This document shows positions 12,056-27,000 of a DNA stretch of 64,000 bases, one piece after another. The notes under the pieces are model-generated. The model worked only from the letters and a program-made list of their open reading frames with translations. It had not been told where the DNA came from and did no database searches. Numbering within the stretch: the first letter of the stretch is position 1; each line of letters opens with the position of its first letter. The DNA is taken from positions 2,469,501-2,533,500 of the forward strand of contig WPIO01000025.1 in assembly GCA_009760855.2 (NCBI GenBank). The letters run 5' to 3'. The stretch is from Cristatella mucedo (taxonomy: Eukaryota; Bryozoa; Phylactolaemata; Cristatellidae). The translations under genes were made by a program, and so were the position numbers.

Positions 12056-15000
12056 ACTCTCTCTGTCCCTCTCTGTCCCTCTCTCTCTCTCTATCTCGTT
12101 CCCCGACAGACGACATAGTAGAGAAGCGCTGACTAAACGATCAAAGTTTGCAGAGCACCGTGCCGAGCCCAGAAGGAAGCATCTCAAGGGGACGTGCTGT
12201 CGCATCGCAGCAGGGGCAGCAGCCAAATATCGAAGGAGGCCTGAGCAAGCGCTCAATGTAGCTCCGTCTGTAACTCCATAAAGTCATAAAGACTATGTGG
12301 GTGTTATGCAGGAGAGTTTTGTATAGCGCACTCACAGCCTAAGCGGCTTTCGGTGCGCATTCGGTAGCCAACAGACTTCGTGCCACGCAACAAAGAGAAA
12401 GCGGGAAGCAGAGCAGAGTCAGGAGAGCAGTTGAGGTAGTGAGTAGCATAGAAGTAGCAGCTCAGGACCGCTGAAAAAGATGTGCCATAGTCGGCAGTAG
12501 GAGAGTAGCTGTCGTTGCGTAAGAAAGATGCTAAAAAGCGCTACCGTCCTGGAAGGTGGGAGAACCGCTAATGGCCACTCATAGGGAAGGTAGGCTCAGA
12601 GCTAGCACTAGCCGAGTGTTCTGGCCTAGCCTAGGCGGGCTCCCCTTCGAACGAGGCATGCCGGCAGCTGTCATCCAGCAGAGACCTGCTGACCCGCTGG
12701 TCGGAAAAGCTCGAGCTTGGCAAGAGCCTCACACTGGCCGCACTTGCAGGAAGCAAGCACAGCAGGAGATCGTTAAAGGACGAAAAAAACTTGTGCAGGA
12801 GGCAATAAGCAGTGAAAGGTTAACATTTCGCGCAGTGAAACTGGGCAGCACGAGTGCAAAACGAGTGGAGTACGCTCCATGTTCTGTCAGCACGAGATGC
12901 ACGAGGACGGCAAGGAAACGACTCTCATGCTAGTGGTGATTAGCTAGTGGCAAGGCATTCCACTGTTGTTTAGTTGCAACCATAAATGCAAACGAGAAGG
13001 AACGATATTAATCCTGCAGGGTGGGTGGGGATCATACAGGTGACGTTTTAAGTGTCAGATTTTGCTAGCATGCCTCGTTGGCTGCGGCAGCATCCGGCAG
13101 ATAGTAGCCTCAAACACGTCCGTCAAAAAATCCCAATCGGTCCACAAGGGCAGCCCAGACCATCTGATAATATGGCACCAAGTCCCAGGTGCCTTCAGTC
13201 GTCGTAGGCCACTTTCCCTGTGCCGCACCTTACACAGGTCAGCTCTACATCTGATGCAGTGCCCTCGCGATGAGTTGTTTTGCCACTGCTGCTACCAAGG
13301 TCTGCCGCTTCCGTGACGTCCACCGCCTGCCCTGCTTCACCAGTAGCTAGCGAAGTTTGACAAATGGCAAACTAAACCTAAGGAGCCCGTTGTAAGCTCA
13401 GCCCCGGCACGGCTGGTTTTGCTATTCTCGCCACAGTCGGTTAAACCGCCATGGCGGCAGTATGTTCTGCCATTTCCTGCTGCAATCCTAACTGTCGCAG
13501 CCTATCTGATGCTTGCAATGCCTGGGCCAGCCATTTCAGCAGCCAACGCTTTGGTACAGACTGCAAGTCCCATGACGGCCGGAGTAGTTGCTGGTCTCAC
13601 CGTAGACAAAGCCGTCAGTTACATTTCGATACCGTCATCGTCAACGACCCGGAGACCCAATCGAAGTCGCCGGTGCTGCCAATGCAATAGTTCAGACAGC
13701 CGTCGGAACCGAGGAAAGTGCCATACCCGACCGAGCTACAGTCACTTCAGCCGGCTCAACTGACTTGGTCTCCCCAGCTAGCCATACACCCGGATGATGA
13801 CGTACTAATGGAGGTACATGCGTATTATCGAGCCAAGTCCAGTGAGAGGTGAGAAGGCTCGGCAGCTCAATAGCAGTTCCTGCCAGTGCAGAGGCATACT
13901 CAGAAATGATGGCACTACGTCACCGCTGTGCTCACCGCTTCCACGCAAGATTCATCTCGCGTACTCTTCTTGGAGAAGATACACTAAGCAGTGCAGAACG
14001 CCGTTCTTCACCACTAACCATAACCAACACGGTCCCTTCCCTGCTAGGCCGTGCATCTCATTTGTGGCAACAATCATGCTCCACTCATATCACACATGCT
14101 AAATGTAGTGATCACTGCCTAAAACTCTTAATATTCTCCATATCCGAAGTTCTTCCTCAATAGCAACTAGTAGTCTGTAGACTCTGGGTACACACCAGCA
14201 TGATCACACCGATTCCGACAAGATGGCTTGGCAGCACAATGCTAATTGGCTAGCTGCAGCTAAGGTATTAACACGTGATCATTTAGATATTGTAACGGGG
14301 CGTGAGCTAAAGCAGCCAAATTACGGAGGTCAGCTATTATTCGCGATGAGACTATGCGACTATTTGCAATAATGAGATCATGCAAGGGTTTATAGCTGAG
14401 GCCATATAAAAGGCCAGCTCCCTGAGATAGGGGGCAGTGAGCATTCGAAACTCAGGGTATAAGTAGGCATTGGAGCTGACGTGAAGAGCTCTAGGCCACA
14501 TGGTCGTTGGAGTACTTCTGTAACCATCTGCTGCTGTTAAATAGACTTGTTTGCATTATGGATAGGGACTTGATAAGCTAAGGTACGAGCTCTCGAAGTC
14601 ACTGCTCCTGCTATTGTCGGCATACCTGCATTGATTGGTGCTGCACCTACACGTAACTAGCTGTGCTACTAGGTTCAGGCACCACCGGTATCTGTAGCGC
14701 ATCGGCTGAGACTAGCACTGTTACGAGCGCAGTGTTTGCGACCTAGTTGTGCCCAGAAGCGGAAGCAGCACGTCACGTTAGTAACAGTACCGCAGACACA
14801 GCGTAAAGCTAATGGAAGAAGACCTGACTAGCCATGTTCCCTTCACTCCTCACACTCTGCCACAACAACAGCTTCCTCTCGAAACAACAGCTTCGTTTCG
14901 CAACGATAGCTTCCTTGCGAAATTCAGTCAGGAAATCGCACGGCTCATTTTAGAAATGGTAGAATGCAGAAACGTGGCTGATCTTTTACACTCACTGTTA

Positions 15001-18000
15001 AAAATGCACACTCACGCAGCTAAGGCAAGCAGATAATTCATAAACCAGCCTATGACTGCCCCCAAAGCATCGAGCCGCTACCGCTTTTGGTAGGATTGCT
15101 CAAGCTCGCAAGAGCACGTGCACGTGCCGACGACACTCTCCTGACACATCGTTTACCCTTATCACACATAAAATACCGTGAACGAAACCAGCTCAGACAG
15201 GTAATGCAGCAACCAGCTGACTAAAAGGCACCCGTACGGACGGCCGTCCTCTCTATATACAAGTATGAAGCAAACAGCGGGCACTCCTCGGCAGCTGACT
15301 GCTTGTCTGTAACTCCACAAAGTCATACAGACTATGTGGGTGTTACATAGGAGTATTTTATAGCGCATTAACAGCCTAAGCAGTTTTCGGTACGCATTCG
15401 GTAGCCAACAGTCTTCATCTCACGCAACAAAGAGAAAGTGGGAAGCATAGCAGAGTCAGCAGAGCAGTTGAGATAGTGAGTAGATAGTATACCTAATGAA
15501 TACCAATTATTACAGCAGTTAAGGCAATCGTTGAGTGAAATGTAAGTGTCATGCCTACAGAAAATTGTCCATGGTATGTCTCGTACGTATGCCAGGTCTT
15601 GACTATTTTAATGATGGAATGCTTCCCCTTTCTGCCTAGTCACAGCACTGCTTATTATTTAGCTGGTTGACGATATTTAATGCAAGCTAGCGACCATTGT
15701 GCACTTCCGCTTCGAGGTCGTCAGAGTCCCTTCTGGGATGGTCTACCCTTAATCCCTGTCAGTGGAGGTGACGTCTGCGTCCTGCCTTTGCGCAAGACAG
15801 GAAATCCTTTCCAGGTATATAGGAAACTGAGTGGCAATAACGGCCCAAACTGCACGAGCTTCTCCGAAACACGGAGAATAGCAAGAGCAACCATCTGGGG
15901 TGGGGGTTGCATCGGTATCTGCCAGACCTCAGGTAGAGGCATTCAGGTAGAGAGCAAAATTTGGCTAAGCAAGCCAGTAAATCAGAGTGCAGCACCCTAA
16001 CGAGTTTGTAAAAGTCGGCATGCTGAAAAAGTCGTGCAGCTTTTCTCATGTAAATGAAATATAATTCGTTAGTATAGCGCCCAAAGGGAATTTGTATCCG
16101 TTTACATGTGCTGCAGGGCTCGAACCCACGACCTCTGGCCCTGAAGGTGAGCGTAGAAGTTCCCACATCACACCACTTCTTGCCGACCTGCACTGGCTCC
16201 CAGTCAACCAATGCATCGACTTCAAGGTTTTGTCACTCACTTTTAGGTCCCTTCATTCTTTGGCTCCAGCCGACCTATCAGATCTACCCCCCCCCCCCCC
16301 CCACCAGGCTAAGCATCGTACCACCCGCTTTTCGGAATCAAACTGTTTACCCATACCTCGTACAAGCCTCAAATCCGTTGGCGACCGTGCCTTTAGTTCG
16401 TATGCACGCAAAGCCTGGAACTCCCTCCCGACCTGCGTCACGACATCTCCTAACTTGACCATATTTAAAAAAATTAGAAACTATTTATAATAGCATTTAG
16501 TGGGTTCCTGTTAGTCATCCTTCATGAGCTTATGCGTTCTGACACTGATGCATGCAGCCACTAACCATACTTGCATGTTGACACTATGCATGTCGCCCCT
16601 AACCATGTTATTCTTGTTGTTTATTGAGCATGCTATTGACCATTGATCGTGCTTCATTTGCAGCAACTGTAAAGCACCTAGAAAGAGATTGAGTTCTGTG
16701 AGGGCGTTTTATCAAATGTATTATTATAATTATTATTACTAAGGTTTAGCCGTGACCACAGCAACCAGGTACCCAAAAATAGAGTGAGATAGCGTTGCGC
16801 AAAGGCTGCGGCTAAATTTATTTGCAGCAACCCAGATCGGTTTGGTGCTGGTTCCGGTATGCCGGCATGGCACCTGCTGCTCATAATGGGAAGATGAGAT
16901 CCGGTTGTTGGCACACATCACTCTGCCAGCTGCTAGCTGCTGGCAGGAGAGGTTCGGAGGAGGAGGAATGTGAAACTTGCACTTGCCATCCACAGCCCTC
17001 CCCCCCCCAGGCAGCTAAGTCCGTTGCCAGACCAAAATGCACTTCGAAGAGCTGTTACAGCTATTAGAGTGCATGTGAATAACTTCCACCAATGAACATG
17101 GCCGAACGGCAATCTTAAATATAGGTAAAAATAAACATGCAGCAGCACTGACACAATCCAGCGGTTCAGACGATCTCTTAAGCCGATTTGCCTGCTTTCG
17201 GATGAGTCTTCGAAGACATGCACCCTCCTCCATTGAATAAACTTGCACGTCTTTATCTTGCCGAGCAAGAGCAAGCCAAGACATGTACATTTACAATAAT
17301 TTCAGAACACAAAGAAGCATCAGCAGTAGCAACAACACACTTTTGTTCTCTAAGACACTTCTCACTTTTGTCCCTCTTGAAATCATAAAAATCTCTCCCC
17401 CCTCTCCCTGGTGCTAAATAGTAAAGGGGGAAGGGCAAAACCTTTACGTTGACCGAGCCGGACAGTGATTTGGGGCAGCACTCCACCCATTCTGTAGCCT
17501 GGCTGCCCACTTCCCGATGATGCTCCTGCCAGAACGTGGGTGGCTTTTTATCGTCCCAAAACAGTCAAACGAGTGACTGTGGTCTAGGGCACTGCTTTTG
17601 ACTGCTTCAAGACAACGACAGTCTGAGCTAACAATTCTCAAGTCACTGGGGACAGCTAAGTTTATTGCCAGACGAGATACTGCTTTGCCAGGCCACCAGC
17701 CGCGCAAACTACATGCATGAGTCGAGTTTTGCGACTGTGAACTCTTCCTGCCTATGCGACAGGATGCTTAAGAGTTGGTGCACGACTGTCACGGCTGCTA
17801 GGCTGTGGGCAAACAAATTGCTGAGCCCCAACAGCCTTATTTGTACTGAGAAACGATTGTATTGAAAAAACGACGGTTGCACCCTGTTGCCGGCCAAAAT
17901 CCGTTTGGATGGCAGATGGTGCTTAGTACATGCTATCTAGCAACAAACACAGTTAAACCCACCCATCGGCATAAGCTAAGTGACCCATCACGTGTTGGTT

Positions 18001-21000
18001 TTTGATGGCAATTTTGATATATCTGCTCCAGTAAGAAGTTAATTCAAGCACACAGATAGGCCTAAACCGGCATTTACAAACAGCCTGTACAGATACTCAT
18101 AGGTAAAACTTCGGCCAAGTTTCAGAGCATCATCAGCACTTCAGATAGCAACTCCAGACAGACCGGCGATTATCGAACTGCAACGATGGCAGGACGGAAG
18201 AGGTAGGTTGTTGCCCTTTCTTCGGGAAATGACTAGTCAGTCGCTCCTTCCATTACGAAAGCAGCTCCAGTAAGAAGCAAGCAGCTGGTGGCAAGCAAGT
18301 AGCGAATTCTAACCGAGAGAGGCAGCAGAGGATAAAAAGAACAAAATCAACCAGCCAAGTGTAGACCTCTCCGCGGTCTCGTTCAATGCTCCCGATCAAT
18401 TCCTTGAACACAACTCCTCGTTAGGCTATCTATGGGTTTCGTGCTGAAAGGCCACAAAGACTATGTGGTAGTTACGCAGGAGAATTTTGTATAGTGCACT
18501 CACAGCCTAAACGGCTTTTGGTACGCATTCGGTAGGCAACAGACTTCGTCTTACGCAACAAAATGAAAGTGGGAAGCATAGCAGAGTCAGGAGAGCAGTT
18601 GAGGTAATGAGTGGCAAGGAAGTAGCAGCTCAGGACCACTGGAAAAGATGAGCCATAGTCGGCAGCAGGAGAGCAGTTGTCGTAGTGTAAGAATTGTGGA
18701 AGCAAGTTCCACAGCCTAGGACCTGCAGAGCTAAAGCTTCTGTTGCAAACTGTCTTTAAGCCGAGGAATGGTACAGCTAATTTATCGTCCATACAGGACC
18801 CGAGGAGGCTGGATTTGGTGCAGCAGTCCAGCTAGGTACGAAGGAGCCAAGCCGTTGTAGGTCTTGTGGGTCAGGGTAAGAAGTTTGCTCTGTACCCGTT
18901 GATCAACTGGCATCCATCCTAGCTCTTTAGCAAAGAAGACACCTGGTCAAACCTCCAGGACTTGAAAACTAGCCTTGCAGCCATATTCATAGCCATTTGT
19001 AGTCGCCTAGTTGCTTTTTTTGGTAGCCCGGCCAAAACAGAATTACAATAATGGCCAAAACGGAATTACAAAAATCAAGCCAAGACAGAACTAAGGAGCT
19101 AGTTAAACAATTGACAGCAACATATACCATAACGTAACATAATGTACCTCTGTCTGAAACTCCACAAAGCCACAGAGACTAAGTGGGTGTTACGCATGAG
19201 AGTTATTCGATTGCACACTCAAACCCTAAGCAGCTTTCGGTAAGCTTACAGTAGCCAACAGACTTCTTGTCATGCAACAAAGAGAAAGTGATGAGCATAG
19301 CTGAGTCAGAAGGGCTGTCGAGGAAATGAGTACTACGGAAGTACGAGCTCAGGACGGCTGGAAAGGATGTGCCTGCCACAGTCGGTAGCATGAGAATAGA
19401 TGTCGTTGCATAAGAATTGTGGAAATGAGTTCCACAACCTAAGACCTGCAGAGCAGAAGCTTCTGGTGCCAACGATCGTTAAGCACAGTAACGTAACAGT
19501 TAATTTATAGCAGAAAAAGAACCTGAGGACACGTGGAGGCTGAAACTGGTGCAGCAATTCTGCTACGTATGAAGGAGCCAAGCCGTGGTTGGCTTTTATG
19601 GGTCAGCATGAGAACTTTAATACTAGACTCTGTATCCATTGATCAACCAGAAGCCATCAAAGCTCCTTCACCCTAGAGCACACGTGATCACACCTCTGGA
19701 ATTAGCCTTGAAGTGATATTCATCACCAGCTTTAGTAATCTAATGTTTTTTTTTCGGTAGCCCAGCCAAAATGGAATTGCAATAATCTAGCCTGAAATGA
19801 ACTAGTGAGCTAGTTAAATTGTTTACCAGCTATGGAGGTGGACAGTCCCAAACTTTCGATAGGATTCTAACCTTGACTGGGGGGGTCTAGAATGTGAAGG
19901 CTGTGGGTTGGATTACCACAAGCGCTGCACTTACAAGATATTCAACACCTGTTTACGTGACCGTACTCGGCATACATCTCCGAACTCGCCCAGCATAACC
20001 AGCATGGGTGGTGCGCCCATTTCCATGGAGTCATCGTTCACACTGCCTCGAAGCTACTCGAATCAGGACATGGACATATGAGTGTGCTGCAGTCGAATTT
20101 CGTAAAGATGCTTGCTAGCCCTTGAGGAGGCACTACAAATACCTGCACTGCTGGCTAGGCTCGAAGATCGAACCACAAATGCTGCCTCGATACTCGCAGA
20201 CATTCTGATGGTTAGCGAGCATAGCAGCCATAAATACCGGCCCCTATGTTAAGGTAGCAGATTGAGCCCATGGGTCGACCAGTTTATATGACAGCTGCAG
20301 AGTCCTAAAGGTTTTCTATAACCAGCCATAGCATACATATGCTGTACTTGCCATTTAAACCGTCAAAATCTGCTGCAGCGACTAATAAACTGAATGCTTG
20401 CCTTTCTGACGACATTCGATGCTGAATGTCGGCAAATTTTCTTTGAACTAAACGATGATAAAACGAAGCTGCTACTCAAAGGCCATCTTATGCTTGTGGC
20501 TGGACTAGAAGACTGCTCTTCTAATAGAGTTTATTAGTCTACTAAAGATTATGAGTAGATTTTTGGTAGATTATGCATACATTATAAATGAATTTTGAAT
20601 ACATTATAAATAAATTATAAGTAGCTTATAAGCAGATTACAACAAACAGTAAATTATAAATGATAAATAGATCATGAGTATATAGATATAGCTTATAAAA
20701 AGATTATAGGTAGATTGTGAGTACATTTTACATGAATTATAGGTAAATAATATGTTTTATGAGTGAGCTATAATTCAACTATGTGTAGATTATAGATAGA
20801 TTATGAATAATAAGAAATGTATTATAAGTAGACAGTATGTAGATTATGAGTAGATTATAAGGAGATTGTGAGTATATTTTACGTGAGTTATAAGTAAATC
20901 AAATATGAATTATGAGAATGTCATAATTCAAGTATGTGTAGATTATAGGTAAATTATGAGTAATTTGAAATACATTATAAGTAGATTATGAGTAGATTAT

Positions 21001-24000
21001 AAGGAGATTGTGAGTACATTTTACGTGAATTATAAGTAAATTTTATATGAATTACAAGTATGTCATAATTCAATTATGTGTAGATTATAGATAAATTATG
21101 AGTAATTATAAATGCATGATAATATTATAGATAGATTATGAGTAGGTTATAAAGAGACCATAAGTAGATTATAAGTCGATTATGCATAGATTATAGGTAG
21201 ATAAAGGTTAGATTACAAATACATTATGAGTATATTATAAGTTGATTATGTTTAGATTATAGGCACAATATAAATAGTTTACAGGTATTGGTAGATTATG
21301 ATTACATTACAGATGAATTATGAATATATTTCAAGGAGACTACGAGTAGATTATAGGCAGATTATGAGAAGTTAATATGTGCAGGTAGAGTACTAGTAGA
21401 TTTTAAATGAATTTTGAGTACATTAGGGGTAGATTATAGGTAGAAGATAGGTAGTTTATATGCATAAGTAGATTATAAAGCGCAAATGTAAAGTGCCTAA
21501 AAAGAGATTAAGTTCTCTAAAGCCGCCATAAAATGTATTATAATTATAATAGTTATTCTTATAAGGATCAGGCATGGTGACTAGCTGTGGAGGCAGTCTT
21601 CTCAATAAAACTTAAAATGTAAGCAATTGTCAAAGATGACACCTAAATTTCAAGCATTCAGTGAAGATGGCTTCAAACAGCATCACCTATTAGGATAGCA
21701 AAGTTTCCTAGTCCGAAGCAAGTTTCGGATGTCCTATGAATAGCAGTTCAGTTATATAATCGTTTGGTTTAAGGAAATTTGCCGACATCCAGGATCGAAT
21801 GGCCAAAAGGCAAGCATTCAGTTGATCAGATTTTGACGGTTTAAACGAAAAATACAGCTGAGTATCATCAGCATAAAAGTGATAGCCAATTGCATGAGGC
21901 CGAATCACTTTTCATGCATTGCATGAGGCCGAATCACTTTTAGAGGTTCGTGACAAATGAAGAACAGTGAAGGACCCAGAACGGTTTTGCAGGACTCCAC
22001 TGATAGGTCTGGTGGAGGAGACTTAAAACACCACATGGCACAGATTGAACTCAATCGGACAAGTAAGATTTGAACCATGCCAGTGCCTCGTCTGCCAGAC
22101 CGATCGCTGTTCTTAATAATTTAAATAGGATAATGTGATCTATATTGACGAACGAAGCTGAGAGATCCGGCAGGGCCAGGGCAGTGACATTCCCGTCATC
22201 GTTGATGCACATGATGTAGTTGGCTACACGGAGGAGAGCAGTTTCAGTGGAGTGGTGTCGCTTGAATCCCTACTGAAATTTTTCTGATAATTCATTCTTT
22301 CAATGTGTGCTACAAGCTACTACTAAGCAATCTTTTGACAAGATTTTTTGACAAAAAGGGAAGAAGGGAAACCAGCAGATAACTTCCCTGGGACTTTGTA
22401 TCTAATCCAGGCTTTTTTAAGTATCGGTCAAACGATAGTCGATTTGAAGGACTTGGGAACAACAACACTATCCAGAGAAAAATTACAAATCTCATCTATG
22501 TCTGGACTAAGTCTAATGCCAGTAAAGATCAAAGAGGGGGATGGTATAGGGTCTTCAGGAGACGAGCTGCTGTTAATAGAGTTTATTAAGGCAGCAACTT
22601 TGTATGTAGAAACCTAGGTAAATCCCTTTAGGAATGTCACAGGGAGCGACTAAACTGTAGCTTTAGTAGGCAGGAGGGGGCTTTATGGAATTGCATGCTA
22701 ACCCTGTGCATGTCACCCCTAACCATGTTATTCTTGTAATTTATCGAGCACACTATCACTAACCATTCGATCGTGTTTCCTTTGCAATAAATGTAAAGCG
22801 CCTGGAAAGAGCTCGAGTTCTCTGAGGACACTTTATCAAGCATGTTATTATTATTAGAATATGTGCAACTTTTTCAACGAATAAGGCTTCAAACTTGTCG
22901 GCCGACCTATTCATATCTAGGGAGTGAGGCCTTTCAGAGCTGGCAATCACCAAGTTGCTCACTGTCTTATAAATTCATTCTAGGTCTGACAGGCAAGACT
23001 TAGTTTTTGAGTGAAAAAAGCCTAGCTTTTCTAAGCTTCCGAGTGAAAAAACATAGGAAGTCTTTGAAATGGGCTAGATAGCATTCAGAACTGAATCTCT
23101 TAAAGCGCTGTTCAAGCCAATCAACAGAATATCTTTCGAAGTATTTTGGTAAATTGAAAGGAGTCTCCACAATTTTGTACATGGACCGAAGGTAAGGGGG
23201 ACCAAGCTAGTCAAAGGGTATACAAGCATCAGTGCATGCAGGTATCGAGGCTGTCGACCAAGTCTGGGTGCCGATCAATAAGACCTTCGTCAAATATACA
23301 CATTTATCAGGGTCATTGCTTTTCAAGTTGTGCCACTGTACAAACCCAAACTTGACCTGCACATGGAACAGGAGCAGTCAAACCGAGATGACCAGCAGGC
23401 ACACCACACGGTCAGTGGGGCAAACATCCTTAGTGATTACAAGATCCAGGATATGGCTGCCAATGTGCGTGGTATGATTAATGTATTGGACCAAACCTTC
23501 TGCAGACAGTCAAGAAATGAAATTTCTGACTTTCGTTGTTGCTAGAATGTTGAAGTCTCCAGCATCAATAAAGAACTATCAAACACGAATATTTAAGTGA
23601 TGAACTCCAAAAAATCCCCCATGAACAAGGTTAACATTCAGAAGGAAGTCAGTAGATCAAAACTGTAAGAGGCACGGTGATTTCACACACTAGCACCATA
23701 GGACATTTTGACATAGTTAAACCTGATCACACTTTGTTACACTAGTAGGAGCTGGATGTGTTCCAATGCAAAAGTCGCACCCGTAAAATTTCGCCTTAGA
23801 AGTTATCAAGCCCATTAAGCAAGCGATAGCAGCATCTACGATGACCTTTGACTTTGCCAACTACTCCGGAGACTTGATGAACATTCCACATTAGAGAAGC
23901 CAATATAGAAACTGACAAAAGTAAGGCAACTTGAACGACCTGCATTCCTTTTGTAAGTTGACATTAGCTTACCGATTCAAGACACAGTCTTACGACACAC

Positions 24001-27000
24001 AACGAAAACGATACAGTTGTCACATGGCGATTGAGCCCCAACTTCCTAGAGCCCAAAGGCTTTGCCATGCCTTTGCCGGCCAAGCCGTGCAATCCCAGTG
24101 TCTAGTGCAGCTCAGCTGAGGTGGGGACCATAGCAGTGGGTCAGCTATCTAAAGCAACTCACATGCTGAAAGTTTTATAATCCTGAGTAAGGCCAGATAA
24201 TTGCCCAGACACACAAGCATGCACGTGCACACACACGCACACAAATAGCACCACCAATTGATAAAAAACTCACGGCACTTAGCATTACGGCATACGATAG
24301 CCATCTAGAACAGCACCGAGCTGGTGGCAAAAGACCGTGAGTTTTACCGTAACTGCTGAACATCGATCAGATTATGCCAAGTCTCAGGGGAATAATAAAA
24401 AGCTAGCAGCCTTGTGGTGCGCAATAAGCACCATAAGGAAAGATAAACCACAATTGCCATAGCTAAGTGCACCTACAAAACGAACAAGACGTCAAGAACG
24501 AATTTGTAGACACAACCACTAAACCCGAGCAAATGGCAAGGCAATCAAGCTGAAATGGCAACACGTCAGCTAAGCAGACAATTAATTAGTTCTAACTTAA
24601 TGACTACCAAACCACAATAATAACTACAACCGCCTGATTTATTGCAAATACCAAATAAGTCAATCAAGCCTGGCAGTACCGACAAGGAGATACACGACAG
24701 CTGCTAAGATTTACTTATGTGAAGCAGGCTCCTTTGCTAACCGAGGTGGGAGTCAACGAATAAGGTTGTATTCCAATGTGGAATTGCTTTGCCCATAGAG
24801 ACAGGCAAGGCCACGAGTCGTTGGTGATTCTAGTGCAGATGCAGAACGTGATGCCAGTAGGGTCAACAGTGCTATACTTTAGATGCCTGAATAAGCTAAT
24901 CTGTCTGAAGGCGATAACATTGTAGATAACACTCGGGCACACACAATTCTTGCACCCTTTAATTTTCCATATTCAGGAGGCAGAGCACAAACCAAAGCAG
25001 CAGAGCATCTGGTAATTCCGGCCAATTATCCAAGAACCTACTCACAGGCTAACAAAAGAAATAGAAAAGTTGTAACAAAAGAAAAAGCTAAAATCAGACT
25101 ATTTTAGCTGGCATATTCACCATTTTTAAGCGCTGTGGCATCTTTCGGGATCTACCAACATTGACAATGTTAACCTGTACAGTATTTCTGTGCATTACTA
25201 TGCAGAGCAAGGATAACACTTATACTGCCCAGTACATACTTACAGATAGGCCACAAGTAGCTACACAATGCCTGACACTAATGTATCAACAAGGCCGTAG
25301 CAATCGTGAGATTGGATGATGAATAAGGAAAAGAGAACTCCCTACCCGAGCTGAACAAACAAATATACTACTGGTTCGATAGCCCGGGCAGCTGGATCCG
25401 GTCGGCTTTGCCAGATCGATTTCAGGGGTAACCAGCAAATGAAGATGGCATATTAAGAATAGAACTGCAACACTTCGAGACCTTGCACGGTCATGACACA
25501 TTGCAACATAGGGGGTCGGTATTGGTAAAGATATGGTAAGTAGGGAGCTTGCTAAGAGTGCCATCTTCCGACGGATTACAAAACACCGGCACTGGGTCAC
25601 GACCACAACCACACGACAGAGGACAGGTGGAGTTCTGCTGTATGAACTGGTGAAAGGAAGTTCATAATATTTTGGCAACTGATGAGCCAAACAGGAGCAA
25701 TTCGAAGGAAAGATGAGACACACAGGCACGACTGGCTTCAGCCCACTGCAAAATTTCGGGGCAAAGCGGCAATGGCTTTGGGACTGCTTTGCTTCGAGGC
25801 GTACCTGAGCTCTATATCAGGTCTCAGGATTAGGGGATCGACACGTGTGGATTGATATGGTCAAGCAAGTTGGATTGCCAGAAGCAAATACTCAGCTTGG
25901 GGATTGTTGTATTTTGCAGCAAGGCACAATAACAACTCACAAGCACACTGCCTGGCCACTGAAGCACTTTTTAACGAATCAGGTTTGGTGCTTATGCCCA
26001 GCCAGTCGCCCGATCAAAGCCCACTAGAGTTATGGGACTCAGTCAATAGTTTGGCCTACATTAGTAGCAGAGCTATTATTGTAAAGCGCCTAGAAAGAGA
26101 TTGAGTCCTCCAAGGGAGTTTTATCAAATGTATTATTATTACTATTATGTACAATTCAGGCTATGCATAATGCTACAGAGGAAGAGATAACATGGAAGCT
26201 TGCGGTCACAATATTGGGACAAATAAGTATCACACTAAACAAATACATACCAATAGTATAAATGTTTTAGACTACCATGCAGCATACATCGTATATAATC
26301 CCAATCGTACATAATCCCCCATGCCACAATAGCAGAGTAACAGTAACAGTAGCTTGAGACATGTTGCTACGATTTCTGCTACCGAGTATATATCGGGAGT
26401 GGGTAACAGTTGGAAGAACCTGTTCTTTCTTTATTGCAGCCACACTGATGCACTGAATAATTGCCTTGCACGAATATTTAACTGGTAGGCGCAGAGTGCA
26501 ACAAGTGACGAGCAAAATAACGAAATGGGTATTTTAGAGTCTTGTTAAGAGCATATATTTCAGGAAGTGAGTGGCTCATACCTAGAGTGAGATAGGCTAC
26601 TAACAGGAGCAGTTCTGCTGTGTATAATCCTCTCTGGACAAAAAGAAGGCTTATACACTTTGGTTGATTGTAATCAGTTCGAGCAGGTTTAAACAGCCCT
26701 ATAACATGTTTGGCTCCCAATGGTTTACATCCATGAGGAGATAGGAATGAGTACAGAAAAGAGGTTACAAGAGGCCACGGCTGTGAGATCTGACTGCCGT
26801 CCAAAGATTTTTACTAAACGAGCTGCCTTCCCCGACACGAGCACCTTTTAGTGGTGAGGGGGGTCCTGTTTGAAAAGCAAAGTCCCAAACCAGAGCTCAA
26901 TGAGGCACGTGAAGCACATGCCTGCCTGACCAGAGGCCCAATCACAGGTCACGCAGCACTCTGCGTCAATCTGATCCTCTGTGCAAGTCGAGAAACGAGC

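Larger units (their letters stand above)
10836..12264. other. METTL14 introns flanking exon 5; CT microsatellite
   Basis: Apart from exon 5 (11276-11366), this stretch holds unassigned sequence and a CT repeat at 12005-12093. The open frames around 11272-11873 on the minus strand, outside the exon, are intronic. Confidence 0.6.

Noticed and set aside
25286-25729. 147-codon minus-strand frame
   Set aside because: No recognisable domain, no splice logic, and located in a repeat-rich METTL14 intron.
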